Below, piece after piece: positions 30,795 to 41,954 of a stretch of DNA of 64,000 bases. The DNA is taken from contig CANXME010002317.1 of the NCBI GenBank assembly GCA_948144175.1, positions 2,356,001-2,420,000 of the forward strand. Direction: 5' to 3'. The translations under genes and the position numbers were made by a program. The DNA comes from Closterium sp. NIES-65 (lineage: Eukaryota; Streptophyta; Zygnematophyceae; Desmidiales; Closteriaceae). The notes beneath the pieces were generated by a model, which saw only the letters and a list, made by a program, of their open reading frames with translations, did no database searches and had not been told where the DNA came from. Numbering within the stretch: the stretch's first letter is position 1; every line of letters begins with the position of its first letter.

Positions 30795-31793
30795 TCAAGT
30801 GAACAGTACGCGGCTCGAAGCTACGTCGAAATTAAGCTTCCGCGACACGATTCGGCACCTCTTGGTCTTCGGCATAGTAGCAGCGAGATCATCCGTCCTG
30901 TTGTAACCCGGTCTCCGCTTTTTCGGCGCTGCAGGCGGAAAGGTTTTTGCTGACGTGTCCGCTACAGGAGGAACGCCGGACGCGGGCGGAGAATGCCATC
31001 CTGCGGGCGCCTGCGAAGACTGCGACAGATGCGACGCTCCATGCGACGGATGCGATCCTTCATGCGACGTCGTCGTGTTCGTCGCGACGGAGGCGACGTC
31101 GCAGGACGAGTCCCGCGGAACCTCATTGCCGTTTAAAGAGAATCCGAAGCTTAACTCTCGGACCGCCCTTCGAAATTTTTTCATATCTGAAATAGCAGCG
31201 AGCCGCGATCGGTTGTATAACCTCCGCTTCATCGGCGCTCCCGGGCAAGACCTCGCCGACTCGTCCGCCTCAGGCGGCGCAGGAGATTTAGGCGCCGGCG
31301 ACGATGATGACGACGCTTCAGGCGACGTCGCCGCGTTTGACATGTCGCCTACCGCTTCGTGCGTTGATCCAAGGCGGCTCGAGAATATGCCAGTTTCTGG
31401 CATGGCTTTACCAAATGCTCCGCCAGTCTCCTCGAGTCGCCCAATGTCCCCGCAGTTTTCTTCCGACGGGCCGCGAATCGATCCGAATCCAACGGCCGCT
31501 GGAGCCGATCCGGCCAAGACCGCAGCGGTTCCTCCAGACGACAAAATCTGTACTGAGGAAAGCGCTTCCAGCAACAACTGGCTCTTGATTCGTCCCAAGC
31601 AAGTCACTGTCGGCGCAGCACCGGCGGTTCCTTCTGCGACGGACATCTTGCCTTTCTCAGAAAAAGAAGAATTGCCGCAAAGTGAAACGGTTTGTCGGGC
31701 TGTTGCCTCTTGAAAAAACTCTTGACAACTGGCGGCTCGCGGTATGAAAAAAGGAGGCGAAACTTTTTGGGTGGAGGCGAGTTGGAGCGCCAT
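30795..31793 (-). CDS. Unknown 332-residue protein with two basic repeats
   Basis: One intron-free frame from ATG at 31793 (ACAATGGCG context). Most of the protein is Ser/Ala/Pro-rich and probably disordered. Two related basic segments stand out: residues 187-219 (PMKRRLYNRSRLAAISDMKK onward, ending ELSFGFS) and 290-326 (PKKRRPGYNRTDDLAATMPK onward, ending KLNFDVAS). They share K/M-KRR, YNR, LAA, a basic run and an aromatic end. The KKRR clusters look like nuclear localisation signals, and both repeats could bind the same partner. I do not recognise the family. The frame is much longer than chance for this composition. Confidence 0.55.
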   Translation of the reverse strand: MALQLASTQKVSPPFFIPRAASCQEFFQEATARQTVSLCGNSSFSEKGKMSVAEGTAGAAPTVTCLGRIKSQLLLEALSSVQILSSGGTAAVLAGSAPAAVGFGSIRGPSEENCGDIGRLEETGGAFGKAMPETGIFSSRLGSTHEAVGDMSNAATSPEASSSSSPAPKSPAPPEADESARSCPGAPMKRRLYNRSRLAAISDMKKFRRAVRELSFGFSLNGNEVPRDSSCDVASVATNTTTSHEGSHPSHGASHLSQSSQAPAGWHSPPASGVPPVADTSAKTFPPAAPKKRRPGYNRTDDLAATMPKTKRCRIVSRKLNFDVASSRVLFT

Positions 31794-34418
31794 TGTGTCA
31801 AGCTAGCCTAAGCAGCCAATGCGGTACACTCGCCTTGCAGAATGAACACGGTCGTCAATATTTGTCAGCAATGTGTTGAAATCACTGAGAGCAAGAAACT
31901 CATCTGTCCAGCAAGGCAAAAGGCCTTTCTCTCGAAAATACCGGAATTCAAGCAAACAGATGAGTGGGCGACTGACCAGAAAATGCCGCAAACGCGAGAA
32001 CAAACAAGCTCCTCAGAACTGCAAGCAGTAGTGCTACTGATCGGAAATCTATGGTGGCTGATTCTACTCTACGGTGATATGTGTGGCGGTGTGTGGGTTG
32101 AGTTGAGGCAGCATGGTCGGTTGGTAGTGGATGTCAGGTCAAGAGGGTGAAAGATACAATTTGCGAGTGTCCCAGGAATGGTCAGGCCCATAATGGTGGA
32201 CCATCGATATGGGATTGAACAGGTGTGGAATGGTTTTAGCTGGTTTGCGATCTACTCGGTTGGGTTGGGCTGGGTGAATGGTGGAACATGGAGTGTGATG
32301 TGAGGTGAGGTTCCAGGGTTCAGTTCAGCTCAGCACACAACTACAATGCAGTTGGTGGGCAAAAATGATGACAGCTCAGTATAGTCCCTAACAGACGCAA
32401 ATCATGCAGGGCGCTGTACACATTGTACAGTACAGGATCTTCTTGCTGACGACAGTGAGGACGGTTGCCAAAGAGATCATGCCCGATGCGTTCACAGCCA
32501 GGCGATCTCAACTCTAGGGGAGACGCGAATCTTGTCATGGGGGAACGCAGATGGTCAGTAGGGAGGACTGCCATTTTACCCATAGGAAGTCGAAAAACGG
32601 CATGTGATGTGCCAGGGCCGAGGTGTTGGGATAACTGTACATAGAGAGATCAAACTGTTGACGTAGAAATACATTACACGAATCAAGTGTTCCAGACCCA
32701 AGGGAGATAGTCAATGGTGAGGTGGAGAGTAGGCGGAGTTCCGCGCGCAGCCTGCCCGCCGGTTTATTTTGAAAGAAGGCTTGCAAATCGTGTCGGCATT
32801 CGACGTGACGTGTGCTAGGAACGGGACCAGTGGGTCGAGTCATGAGTACGAGTCAATGACCTGGCAGGTAACCCGAGTCGAATAGAGACAGGGCTGGTTG
32901 GACTAGTGATAGGTCGGATCAGATGGGATGCGTGGAAATGACGGTCAGCAGTCTCCCGTTTCATAGCCAGCCATACACCCTGTTTCTCGACCCTCTCACC
33001 TTGCGCGATTCGCTGCTACAGTGCGGTCAGGTGCCATAAACCGTATGGCTGAAACCTGCGGGCAAAGCCGCACCAGCTGACGGAGTGGTACTGGGGGCAA
33101 AATTTTTCTTTATCGCTGTATACCCTTTTCAACCGCTTTGAAACGCTTGGTTAATGTTCTTTACCATGCAGCATCCTAGCTAACCGCTTTCTTGTGAATG
33201 TGCTTGTACCGTCGGTGATAAGACCATTTCAAACGTGGTGACGTTCTACAACCTGTGCATGTTCTGCAACCAGATGCTCTGCTAGCGCGAAACAGGGTGT
33301 ACCATCACACGTCGGTGGAGTACGGCCCGATCATTGGTCAGGTGGCGTAGCAAGTGGAGCAGCGGCAGGTGTAGTTTGTGGGGAAAGGGGGAGAGGAGAA
33401 GGCACCCATTTGGGTTCGTGGATACCTCCAGGAGAGGGCACCCATTTGGGTACCTCCCCCTGCCCTTTGAGGGGGTTCATGGTGGCGGCGGCTGCCACGC
33501 TACCGTGGCACCTTGAAAAGATCTGACTCCAAGGAATCAGGGAGGATACATCCAGGATGGGGGAGCATCATTCCCCCTAGATTTGGTCTTCATTCCAGCT
33601 TCACCCTGTCTTGCAAAATGTAAGTCTCGGCCCGGGTTTTTTAGACTGAAGGGTTTCGATGTACACTAATTGTAGTGAATGTGACTTCGAAGGAGAAACC
33701 ACGGCTCGTTATATAAGAGTTGCATGCTTCTGGGGTATTCCGCCTTGGGCTCTGAGATCCTCGTCATTTCCACAACTTTGACGCAGAAGTGAGCTTCAAA
33801 CACTGGGTGAGACACCACAAATGATATTTCGGATATTCTTTTCACATTCCTTCCATTCTGTATCGTTGCGGCTCCCGAACAGGCAGACCAGCCACACACT
33901 CGACCAAAATATCCTCCACGCTTGCAAGGTGTTTGACCAATGAGGTGAAGATCTGTTGACAAGATGACAGTCTGGCATGACAAAACCTACATTCCATAAT
34001 TTGGAAGCACTATGTCTCACGTGCAGTACTGCTTCTTCACTGGTGCAATGGAAAACGAACACACAAAATCGCCTTACTCTGCCATGATTGGTTGTGGATC
34101 CCGTAAGACAAGGCTGCATTCCGCGGATCAAATATTTCCGTTTGAGACTGGATAAGGTAGTTCGTGATAATGCGACCAGATAAAGTCCAAACATGTTTGT
34201 TAGACGCCTCGATAGTGGCAAAATTCAAAATCTGAAAAGCGCATATGGTTTACCGTACATTCTAAATTGCTAGCATTAATGCGACGCCCCTGATCTTCTT
34301 ATGTGGGGTATGAGCACAATTTTAAATTTCCCGCCAAGTGCTTGCAGTCAGTCCATTCAGGCAGTAGATCCCCGCCGAGACTACGCACAACCCAACCTTT
34401 AGTATTCTCTCGCATGTC
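31794..34418. other. Long intergenic region without recognised genes
   Basis: About 2.6 kb. Short frames at 32535-32843 (-) and 33666-34221 (-) show no recognisable motif. Around 33395-33470 a GGCACCCATTTGGGT unit is repeated twice. No transposon ends, tRNA or exon copies were recognised. The promoters of both flanking divergent genes should lie at its edges. Confidence 0.5.
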
Positions 34419-37176
34419 ATGGCATCCAATTCGCGGTCTCTTTCGCGTCTTGTCGTCTTTTCCCGCCACATCGCACCTCAGACTGATGAACTCGTTCATC
34501 AGCGTCTCAATTCCCCGTTGCCTTCTATCGGATCTGACACTCGCGCATCCTTTGGCCCATCCTTCTTGCACTCGGGTGCATCAGCACCATCCCCTCTATT
34601 GAGTCTACTGGAATATCCGCTATTGTCTCCTACCATTTATTCAACTAATGATAGTGTTTCCACGCTTTCTCCGCTTATCCGAGTTTCATCCTCTTCCTCT
34701 GTCGCCGATCTCCTCCCGAATTCCCGCGCCGACCAATCAGCCGCTTCCACGAGTAAAACGGGGAGTTGTTCAAATGATTGGTGTCAAAAGCAGCAGAAAC
34801 ACCTGTCAGCAGCCTTACATAGAAATTCCGGAATTCACGCAGATTCAGCGGCAGCAGATGCAGGAAACGAATCTTCCCCAGCCAATTCTCAAGACTCAAG
34901 GGAATCGTCGCCATTAGACTCCTCTTCGTCCGAGCCCGTAGCTTTGGTAATAGGTGCGGGAGACGCCATAGGCTCGGCAGTGGCTCGGCGGTTCGCCAGG
35001 GAAGGATATGTGGCGGTGGTGGTTCGGAGAAACGGATCCAAACTCCAACGGCTAGTGGAGGAAATAGCAGCAGATGGCGGGAAAGCTGTGGCATTCGGAG
35101 TGGACGCCAGAAGAGAAGGTGAGCGAGCAGAGACGCTGTTTTTGTTTTCTGTTCTAGAAAACGGATCCAATCTCCAACGGCTAGTGGAGGAGATAATGGA
35201 GATGGCGGGAAAGCAGTGGCGTTTGGAGTGGACGCCAAAAGGGAAGGTGAGTGATGATGGGTGAGATGTGGGGAGAGAGAAGGAGAGTGATGGCGGGGGG
35301 ACGGGTCTAAGCTCCAACGGCTAGTGGAGCTCCAGGGTGAGTGATTTTGGGTGAGATGTGGGGAGAGAAGGTGAGAGTTGAAGTGTGGAATAAAGGGAGA
35401 AAAGGTGAGAGGTTAAGCGTGCGATAGGGGAGAGAGAAGATGAGAGGTGTTGGGTGAGAGGGGAAGAGGGAAGGTGAGGAATGATGTGTGGGATCGCATG
35501 TGATGGTTGCATGTGACGGGTTTGAACATTGGTGCAAGCAATACTGACACAACTCCAGTCCCTGTTCCTCTTCTCCCTCCTGCTCCACCTCTCCTCCATT
35601 GCAGACCAGGTGGTGCAACTGTTTGCTACAGTGGAAAGAGAGATCCGTCCGATCCATGTGATGGTGTTCAACATTGGAGCTACCAGTTTTGACTCCAATC
35701 CAGTTCCTCTTCCTCTTCCCCCTCCTGCTCACTCTCTCTCCTCCCGCAGGCTAGGTGGTGCAACTGTTCGCTACAGTGGAAAGAGAGAAATCAGTCCGAT
35801 TCATGTGCTGGTTTTTAACATCGGTGCGAGCAGCACTGACACGACTCCAGTCACTGCTCCTCTTCTCCCTCCTCCTCCACTCCTCTCCTCTATCTCCCGT
35901 CTCCGTTTCTATCCTCCCCACAGGCCAGGTGGCGCAACCGTTCGCTACAGTGGAAAGAGAGATCTGTTCGATCCATGTGATGGGACTCAACTTCGGTGCA
36001 TGCATCACTCCTCCTCCATCTCTCTCCTCACTCTCTCTCCTCCCCACAGACCAGTTGGTGCAACTATTTGCCACAGTGGAGGCGGAGATCGGTCCGATCC
36101 ATGTGATGGTGTTCAACATCGGTGCGAGCAGCACTGACACGTCTCCAGTCTCTGCTCCTCTTCTCCCTCCTCCACTCCTTTCATCCATCCCTCTGCTCCA
36201 CCTCTCCTCCATTGCAGACCAGGTGGCTCGGCTGTTTGCTACAGTGGAGGGGGAAATCGGTCCCATCCATGTGATGGTGTTCAACATTGGAGCAAGTAGC
36301 TCTAGAATTGCTCCTGTCTCTCCTCTTTTCCCGGCTCCTCCCACCCTTTCCTCCCCGCAGACCAGGTGGCTCAACTGTTTGCCACAGTGGAGGCGGATAT
36401 AGGTCCGATGCATGTGATGGTCTTCAACATCGGAGCAAGTAGCTCTAGGATTGCTCCTGTCTCTCTTCCTCTTTTCCCGGCTCCTCCCATTCCTTTCCTC
36501 CCCGCAGACCACGTGGCTCAACTGTTCGCTACAGAGGAGGCGGAGATCGGTCCGATGCATGTGATGGTGTTCAACATCGGAGCAAGTAGCTCTAGAATTG
36601 CTCCTGTCTTTTGAGACGTCTCAGAAATCGGTCCCATCCATGTGATGGTGTTCAACATCGGAGCAAGTAGCTCTAGGATTGCCCCTGTCTCTCTTCCTCT
36701 TTTCCCGGCTCCTCCCATTCCTTTCCTCCCCACAGACCAGGTGGCTCAACTGTTTGCCACAGTGGAAAAGGAAATTGGTCCGGTTCGAGTGGTGGTTTTC
36801 AACATCGGAGCAAACGTCAAGTTTGATGTGGTGGACACGACTTCGAGAGTTTACTTCAAGGTGTGTCAGTTGTATGCTTTGAAGAGGGTTTTTGAGAAAA
36901 TACAAAAACTCCCGGACACGACTTTGAGAGTTTACATCAATGTGTGTCAGTTGTATGCTTTGAAGAGACGGGTATGTTTGCCTTGATCCATGTGATGGTT
37001 TTCAACATTGGGGCGAATGTCAAATTTGATGTGATGGACACAACATCGAGAGTTTACTTCAAGGTGTGTCAGCTGTACATGGGGGGAGAGAGAGAGAGGT
37101 GTGGAGAGACGTCAAGCCAGCCAAGCTAGGTTCAATCGGATCCATGTAATGGTGTATCAGGTGCAATCAATCAGGT

Positions 37177-37210
<34 letters not shown>

Positions 37211-37842
37211 GGCTTATGGGTGATCAGCTGACACACCTTATGTTAGCATGTGTAATGGGGAAAACCAATCTTACAGAAATTATCCAACTTGTGCAACAGA
37301 TGGCATTCTGGTGTGAAGCTTTCAGAAGGCTACTCGGAGGCTGTTCTCTTCTCTATAGTTGGACTCAATGTAACCGTCTGTCGTTTGAACCCCTATAAAC
37401 CCCTTGAAAATGTTGTCATCCGAACCTCCAGGTTTGGGAAATGGCATGCTTGGCAGGCTTCCTCACATCTCGTGAGGCTGCACGGAGGATGCTTCCCAGA
37501 AACTGCGGCACGATTATTCTCACCGGTGCTACTGCAAGCGTTCGTGGCGCTGCAGGGTTTTCTGCCTTTGCGGGAGCTAAGCACGCGCTAAGAGCTCTGG
37601 CTCAATGCTTAGCTAAAGAATTAGGTCCCCAGGGGGTACATGTTTGCCATGTGGTGATTGATGGGGCTGTTGACACACCGTGGATTAGGGGGAATTTTCC
37701 AGAGATGGTAAAGGAGAAAGAGAAGGTGGATGGGTTGGTGCAGCCTGATGATGTGGCGGAGCTGTATTGGTCGCTGCATATGCAGAAGAGGAGTGGCTGG
37801 GCGTTCGAGGTGGACCTGAGGCCATGGACGGAGAGATGGTGA
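34419..37842 (+). CDS. Short-chain dehydrogenase/reductase-fold protein, atypical active site
   Basis: Exons 34419-35118, 36736-36860, 37432-37842; phases 1 and 0; 411 residues. Residues 1-170 are a Ser-rich extension, possibly an organelle-targeting region. The Rossmann fold starts at 173 (EPVALVIGAGDAIGSAVARR; GxGxxxIG-type dinucleotide site at 179-185), then an FNIGAN box in place of NNAG (256-261), TGATASVRG (306-314) and FAGAK (321-325) where classical enzymes have YxxxK. Tyr is replaced by Phe and the usual Ser position is Ala. FxxxK relatives with TGATAS-type motifs occur among bacterial SDR proteins, so this may be a conserved non-classical subfamily. Cofactor binding looks possible; classical oxidoreductase activity is doubtful. 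Introns 1 and 2 are full of exon copies. Confidence 0.85.
35155..35340 (+). repeat. Two copies of the 3' part of SDR exon 1
   Basis: The segment NGS(K/N)LQRLVEEI to the exon end is repeated at 35159-35247 (with internal changes, then GTGAGTG donor) and as a short fragment at about 35302-35338. Confidence 0.9.
35600..36660 (+). repeat. About eight copies of the 5' part of SDR exon 2
   Basis: Acceptor plus codons for DQVVQLFATVE and IGPIHVMVFNIGA recur at about 35605, 35749, 35931, 36049, 36215, 36359, 36506 and (5' end missing) 36624, before the working exon at 36736. Several break similarity just before VKFDVVD and are joined to a TAGCTCTAG-type filler. Confidence 0.95.
36613..36622. repeat. 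GAGACGTCTC palindrome at a copy junction
   Basis: CTTTTGAGACGTCTCAGAAATC: the palindrome replaces the intron-acceptor part expected between two copies of SDR exon 2, fusing the filler of one copy to the middle of the next. Confidence 0.9.
36862..37070 (+). repeat. Copies of the 3' part of SDR exon 2
   Basis: DTT(S/L)RVY-type segments with GTGTGTCAG donors recur at about 36916-36945 and 36982-37063 after the working exon. At 36890-36914 arms GGGTTTTTG and CAAAAACTCCC form an imperfect palindrome. Confidence 0.85.
37179..37209. repeat. 31-base poly-T tract
   Basis: An uninterrupted T run in intron 2 of the SDR gene, an unstable and assembly-prone site. Confidence 0.97.
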
Positions 37843-38738
37843 TTGTCTTTCTATTTTTTGTGATTTTTTCTGTAAATAGCAGTTTTACAGGAGGCTTTTC
37901 ATCGATGGCATTATTTTCTAGTGCGTAGGTAGATGCCAAGTATTAAATTTAATAAGAGGTTCATGTCATGCCTTAATTCGTTTCAGGTGTTCATAGTTTC
38001 GCTTCGTCCTCACTTCTTTGTGTCTATAGCGGACATTTTGGCTTGAGTATCGACAGCCATGTGCCCAAGCGAAACTCAAGGGTCAAGCGACGGCGGCGCC
38101 CCCCACATCGCCGCACCGCCCTACATGAACCGCCGCCCGTCCCAACCATCGTTTTCAATCTTGTTCGTCCATCCAGCTCGTCGATCCCATCCGAACGGTC
38201 GATCTACCGACCACAAACAATCATCCAAATGGGGTATGTGAATGTTTTCCAACCTCCCCACCTCACCAACAAAAATTGGCATCAATTCCAAGCCATGAGA
38301 AATTTGTCCCTCACTGCTCCAACAATTCCTACCTCCCGCATACCTACCTCCCTCCCGTTTCAGCCAGTCGCTATGACTTAATGATTTTCCAGGTTCATCC
38401 ACCGCTGCGCACTTTGCATTGAACAGAGAATATCGTCCACGTGAGCCCAGCAACATAGAAACACAGCGAACACAGCAAACAGAATCTAGCAACATAGCCG
38501 CAACATACAGTGAGACGATCATACAAGCTAAGCTAAGAACCAGCACAGGTTTCCTAGTTCGCTGTGCTGCAGCTGGAGGTAACAGAAGAAGATGTTTCTT
38601 TATTTAAGCGTAATACTCAGTAACGAATCGTCTTTCCCCCTCTGCACTCGCTTCTAATAGTTCGCTCAAGCCAGCCATCAAAACACTCCAGCAGCAGAAC
38701 CGCCTACGCGTTACGAGCCGGCTACCCGTTTATCCGCC
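37843..38738. other. Intergenic region, possible small gene
   Basis: After the SDR 3' UTR, an ATG frame at 38059-38241 (MCPSETQGSSDGGAPHIAAP) ends near a GTATGTG donor, and a GATTTTCCAG acceptor at about 38391 could join it in frame to a second segment up to 38607. I cannot name a product; treat as a candidate only. The fasciclin gene promoter lies at the right end. Confidence 0.3.
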
Positions 38739-41700
38739 ATGGCGCGTCGCCTTTCTCCCTGGGGATTGTCGCTGGTCCTGCTTGCGCTTCTCGCGGCGCT
38801 TCTTCCGGAGCTGTGCGCCGCGGACGATGATGGCAGCTCTCGCCAGTACGATGGGAAGACCGGCGCGAAGAAGCTTATAGCGGAGATGAAGAAGAAAGGC
38901 TACAACACTGCGCTGTCGCTTTTCGAATCGACAGGTACTCTTGAGAATTACAAGGTTAATCTAACGGTACTCCTATTGAGGCTCCTCAGTTCTTTATAGC
39001 GGAGATGAAGAAGAAAGGCTACAACACTGCGCTGTCGCTTTTCGAATCGACAGGTACTATACTCCTGCTGCGATCCTCTTTTCCCTGCTCGTCATTTTTC
39101 CCTTTATTTCTTTTCCCCTCTCGTTTCCTTCCCCCGGTCAACCCGCGTTTTCCTTTACGACTCGCGCCACCATCCTCCCGCCCATGGACGAGGCCTTAGC
39201 AAAGCACTCTCCGCCCGTCCGTCCCCCTACATTCTGCCCCCGTTCCCTCCATCCTCCCCCAGGCGACTTCTGAGACGTCTCAACCTCGCGGCGACCATGG
39301 GCGTGGCCTTTGCAAAACTCTCTCCGCCCGTCCGTCCCCCTGCATACTGCCCCCATTCCCTCCATCCTACCCCAGGCGGTGCAAAGGAGTTCCCTGCAAC
39401 AATGAGTTACTACCGCCTCACCGTTCTCGCGCCCACCGATGAGGCCATTCTGCCCCCTCTCGTTCAATGTGCCCCGATTTGCCTCCAGGTATCGTAAAGG
39501 AGCTCCCTACAGAAATGAGTTACCACCGCCTCACCGTCCTCGCGCCAACAGACGAGGCGTCGTCAACAGACGAGGCGCGAGGCTAAGGCGCCAACAGACG
39601 ACGCCTTTGCCTCGCGCCCACAGACGACGCCTTTGCCTCGCGCCCACAGACGACGCCTTTGCCTCGCGCCCACAGACGACGCCTTTGCCTCGCGCCCACA
39701 GACGACGCCTTTGCCTCGCGCCCACAGACGACGCCTTTGCCTCGCGCCCACAGACGACGCCTCTGCCTCGCGCCCACAGACGACGCCTTTGCCTCGCGCC
39801 CACAGACGACGCCTTTGCCTCGCGCCCACAGACGACGCCTTTGCCAAGCTCCCTGCTCGTCCTCCCCCCTGCATACTCCCCCCATCCTCTCCATCCTCCC
39901 CCAGGAATAGCCAAGGAGCTTCCAGAAGCAATGAGCTACTACCGCCTCACCGTTCTCGCGCCCACAGACGAGGCCTGTCACCAAATAACACTGCTCCCCC
40001 CTCTCTTCCCCACCCTCCGCCGCATCACTCTCCTCTTTCAGGAATAGCCAAGGAGCTTCCAGAAGCAATGAGCTACTACCGCCTCACCGTTCTCGCGCCC
40101 ACTGACGAGGCATTTGCGAAGCTTTCTTCGAGCGTGACCAAGGGGCTGAGCAAGGCGGCGATGCGGGATATCACGATGCTTCATATTGTAAAGGGGAGAA
40201 AGACCGCTGCTACTTTAATTCGCATGCGGAGGGAGCACGAGGTACGATATTCTGTACTCTGTTATACTCAGTATAAGCTTCTCCGAGTTGAAATTGGTAG
40301 GCTCCAATCGCTCCAAGCTCCCCGAGAGCGTGACCAAGGGGCTGAGCAAGGCGGCGATGCGGGACATCACGATGCTGCATACTGTGAAGGGGAGGAAGAC
40401 GGCTGCTACCCTCATTCGCATGCAGAGGGAGCACGAGGTGAGTGCTATAGAAAGCTTCTCCGCATTGCAATGTGTACTGCTAACCTTCTACAAGCCACAT
40501 TGTGAAGGGGAGGAAGGATGCCGCTACCCTGATTCGCATGCAGAGGGAGCACGAGGTAAGTAGAGAGACGTTGCACCCTCGTTCTCCCTTGCACTGCTGA
40601 AGGGGCTGGGCAAGGCGGCGATGCGGGATATCACGATGCTGCACACCGTGGTGGTTTTTGAGAATTCTAAAAAACCAGCTCGATGCTGCACATCGTGAAG
40701 GGCAGGAAGACCGCATCCGCACATGCAGATCGTATCCTGAGCTCCTGGATATCCCGTGCAGCATATGTCAGTGTGAATATGTCACAAGACCAGTTGGCAC
40801 ATTGTGAAGGGAAGGAAGACCGTAACCGCACATGCAGGCAGCACGAGGTACGATGTTCTGTACTCTTTATAAGCTGCTCTTTACTAGTCAGGCAGTGTAT
40901 GTCTTGCCCGCCCTCCCCCTCTCCTCTCCCTTTTCCTTCCCTCTCCCCTCCCAGTGGCGCACTCTCTAATACCGGAGAAGCAGGGTCGGTCAAACCAGTC
41001 AATTTGTGTGTGACTTTCCCTCTCTTCCCCTCTCTTTCCCTCTCCTCCCCTCTCTTTCCATCCCCTCTTCCCTCCTCTCCCTTTTCCTCCCCTCTCCCCT
41101 CCCAGTGGCGAACGCCCTCCAAGGCCAGAGAAGCAGGTCTCTTCAAAGCCACAGAAACGAAAGTCAAGCCGGTCAACTCGGTGAAGCCAGTCAAGCTGTG
41201 TATGTGGTTCCCTCCCTTCCCCCTTCTCCCCTCTCCAGTGGCGACGTCCTTCCAAGAACGGAGAAGCGGGTCTCTTCAAAGCCACAGAAACGAAAGTCAA
41301 GCCAGTCAACTCGGTCAAGCCAGTCAACCAAGTCAACCTGTGTGTGCGTTTCCCTCTCTTCCCCTCCCTCTCACCTCCCAGTGGCGAACTCCCTCCAGGA
41401 ACGGAGAGGCAGGGCGTTTCAAAGCCACAGAAACGAAAGTCAAGCCGGTCAACTCAGTCAAGCCAGTCAAGCTGTGTATGTGGTTCCCTCCCTTCCCTTT
41501 TCTCCCCTCTCCAGTGGCGAACGCCCTCCAAGAACGGAGAGGCAAGTCTCTTCAAAGTCACGGAAGCAAAAGTCAACCCAGTCAAACTAGTCTTACGCTT
41601 CCCTCCCCTCCCTTTTATCCTTCCCTTCCCTCTCCCTTCCAGTGGCGAACTCCCTCCAAGAACGGAGAAGCAGGTCTCTTCAAAGCCACAGAAGCAAAAG

Positions 41701-41906
41701 TCAAGCCGGTCAAACTACATGCAGAGGGCGGCAAGAATGTGACTATAACGAAGCCGGATTCGGTGCTGCTGACGATCTCTGCCGTCCACGGCATCGACAA
41801 GGTGATCATTCCGGGCGGCAAGCTGACCGGGGCGAAAAAGAAGCTGTCGCTGAAGGAGTGTTTGGATCTGAGCAATGGGGAGGAGGACTTGGATTATGAC
41901 AACTAG
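38739..41906 (+). CDS. Secreted fasciclin (FAS1)-domain protein
   Basis: Exons 38739-38934, 40042-40241, 41643-41906; phases 1 and 0; 219 residues. Residues 1-28 are a signal peptide (LSLVLLALLAALLPELCAA). One FAS1 domain follows: GYNTALSLFESTG, the H1 motif LTVLAPTDEAFAKL, ITMLHIVKGR in the middle, and an H2-like VHGIDKVIIPGG before the acidic end NGEEDLDYDN. No GPI signal is visible. FAS1 proteins are extracellular adhesion or cell-wall proteins. All three exons have many partial copies: exon 1 end at 38998-39053, exon 2 5' part at 39375-40000, exon 2 3' part at 40318-40850, exon 3 5' part at 40950-41640, exon 3 end at 41955-42600. Confidence 0.85.
38998..39053 (+). repeat. Copy of the FAS1 exon 1 end
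   Basis: A near-perfect repeat of IAEMKKKGYNTALSLFESTG codons with the GTACT donor lies 63 bases after the working exon end. Confidence 0.97.
39272..39281. repeat. GAGACGTCTC palindrome in FAS1 intron 1
   Basis: GACTTCTGAGACGTCTCAACC joins two copies of a CCCCGTTCCCTCCATCCTCC-like filler, each preceded by a short piece like the H1 codons (GAGGCCTTAGCAAA, TGGCCTTTGCAAA). Confidence 0.85.
39375..39976 (+). repeat. Copies of FAS1 exon 2 (5' part) with a 26-bp minisatellite
   Basis: Copies of the KELPEAMSYYRLTVLAPTDE segment lie at about 39375-39450, 39487-39560 and 39902-39978. Between the last two, 39585-39846 is a 26-bp tandem array (unit CCTCGCGCCCACAGACGACG plus CCTTTG, about ten copies) derived from the LAPTDEAFA codons. 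Confidence 0.95.
40318..40850 (+). repeat. Copies of the 3' part of FAS1 exon 2
   Basis: Segments encoding MRDITMLHTVKGRKTAATLI and REHE recur at about 40318-40439, 40498-40557, 40605-40650, 40680-40740 and 40800-40850, with GTGAG, GTAAG or GTACG donors where complete. An AGAATTCT palindrome (40653-40676) joins the third and fourth. Confidence 0.92.
40653..40676. repeat. 24-bp palindrome with AGAATTCT centre
   Basis: GGTTTTTGAGAATTCT followed by AAAAAACC pairs end to end except one position. It sits between CACACCGTGGT (one copy) and AGCTCGATGCTGCA (the next). Confidence 0.92.
40950..41640 (+). repeat. Copies of the 5' part of FAS1 exon 3
   Basis: CCAGTGGCGAAC- or GTGGCGAC-type exon starts followed by TEAKVKPVK-type codons recur at about 40953, 41103, 41236, 41381 and 41513 before the working exon at 41643, about 140 bp apart. 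The copies keep the acceptor and lose similarity after the VKPVK codons. Confidence 0.93.
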
Positions 41907-41954
41907 ATCATGGGTGGGGGGGGTGAGGAAGAGGAGTCCGATCTCGACGCGCCT

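Noticed and set aside
39531-40068. Minus-strand frames with repeated GKGVVCGREAKASSV-type sequence
   Set aside because: Products of the 26-bp minisatellite, readable in every frame. Not a repeat protein.
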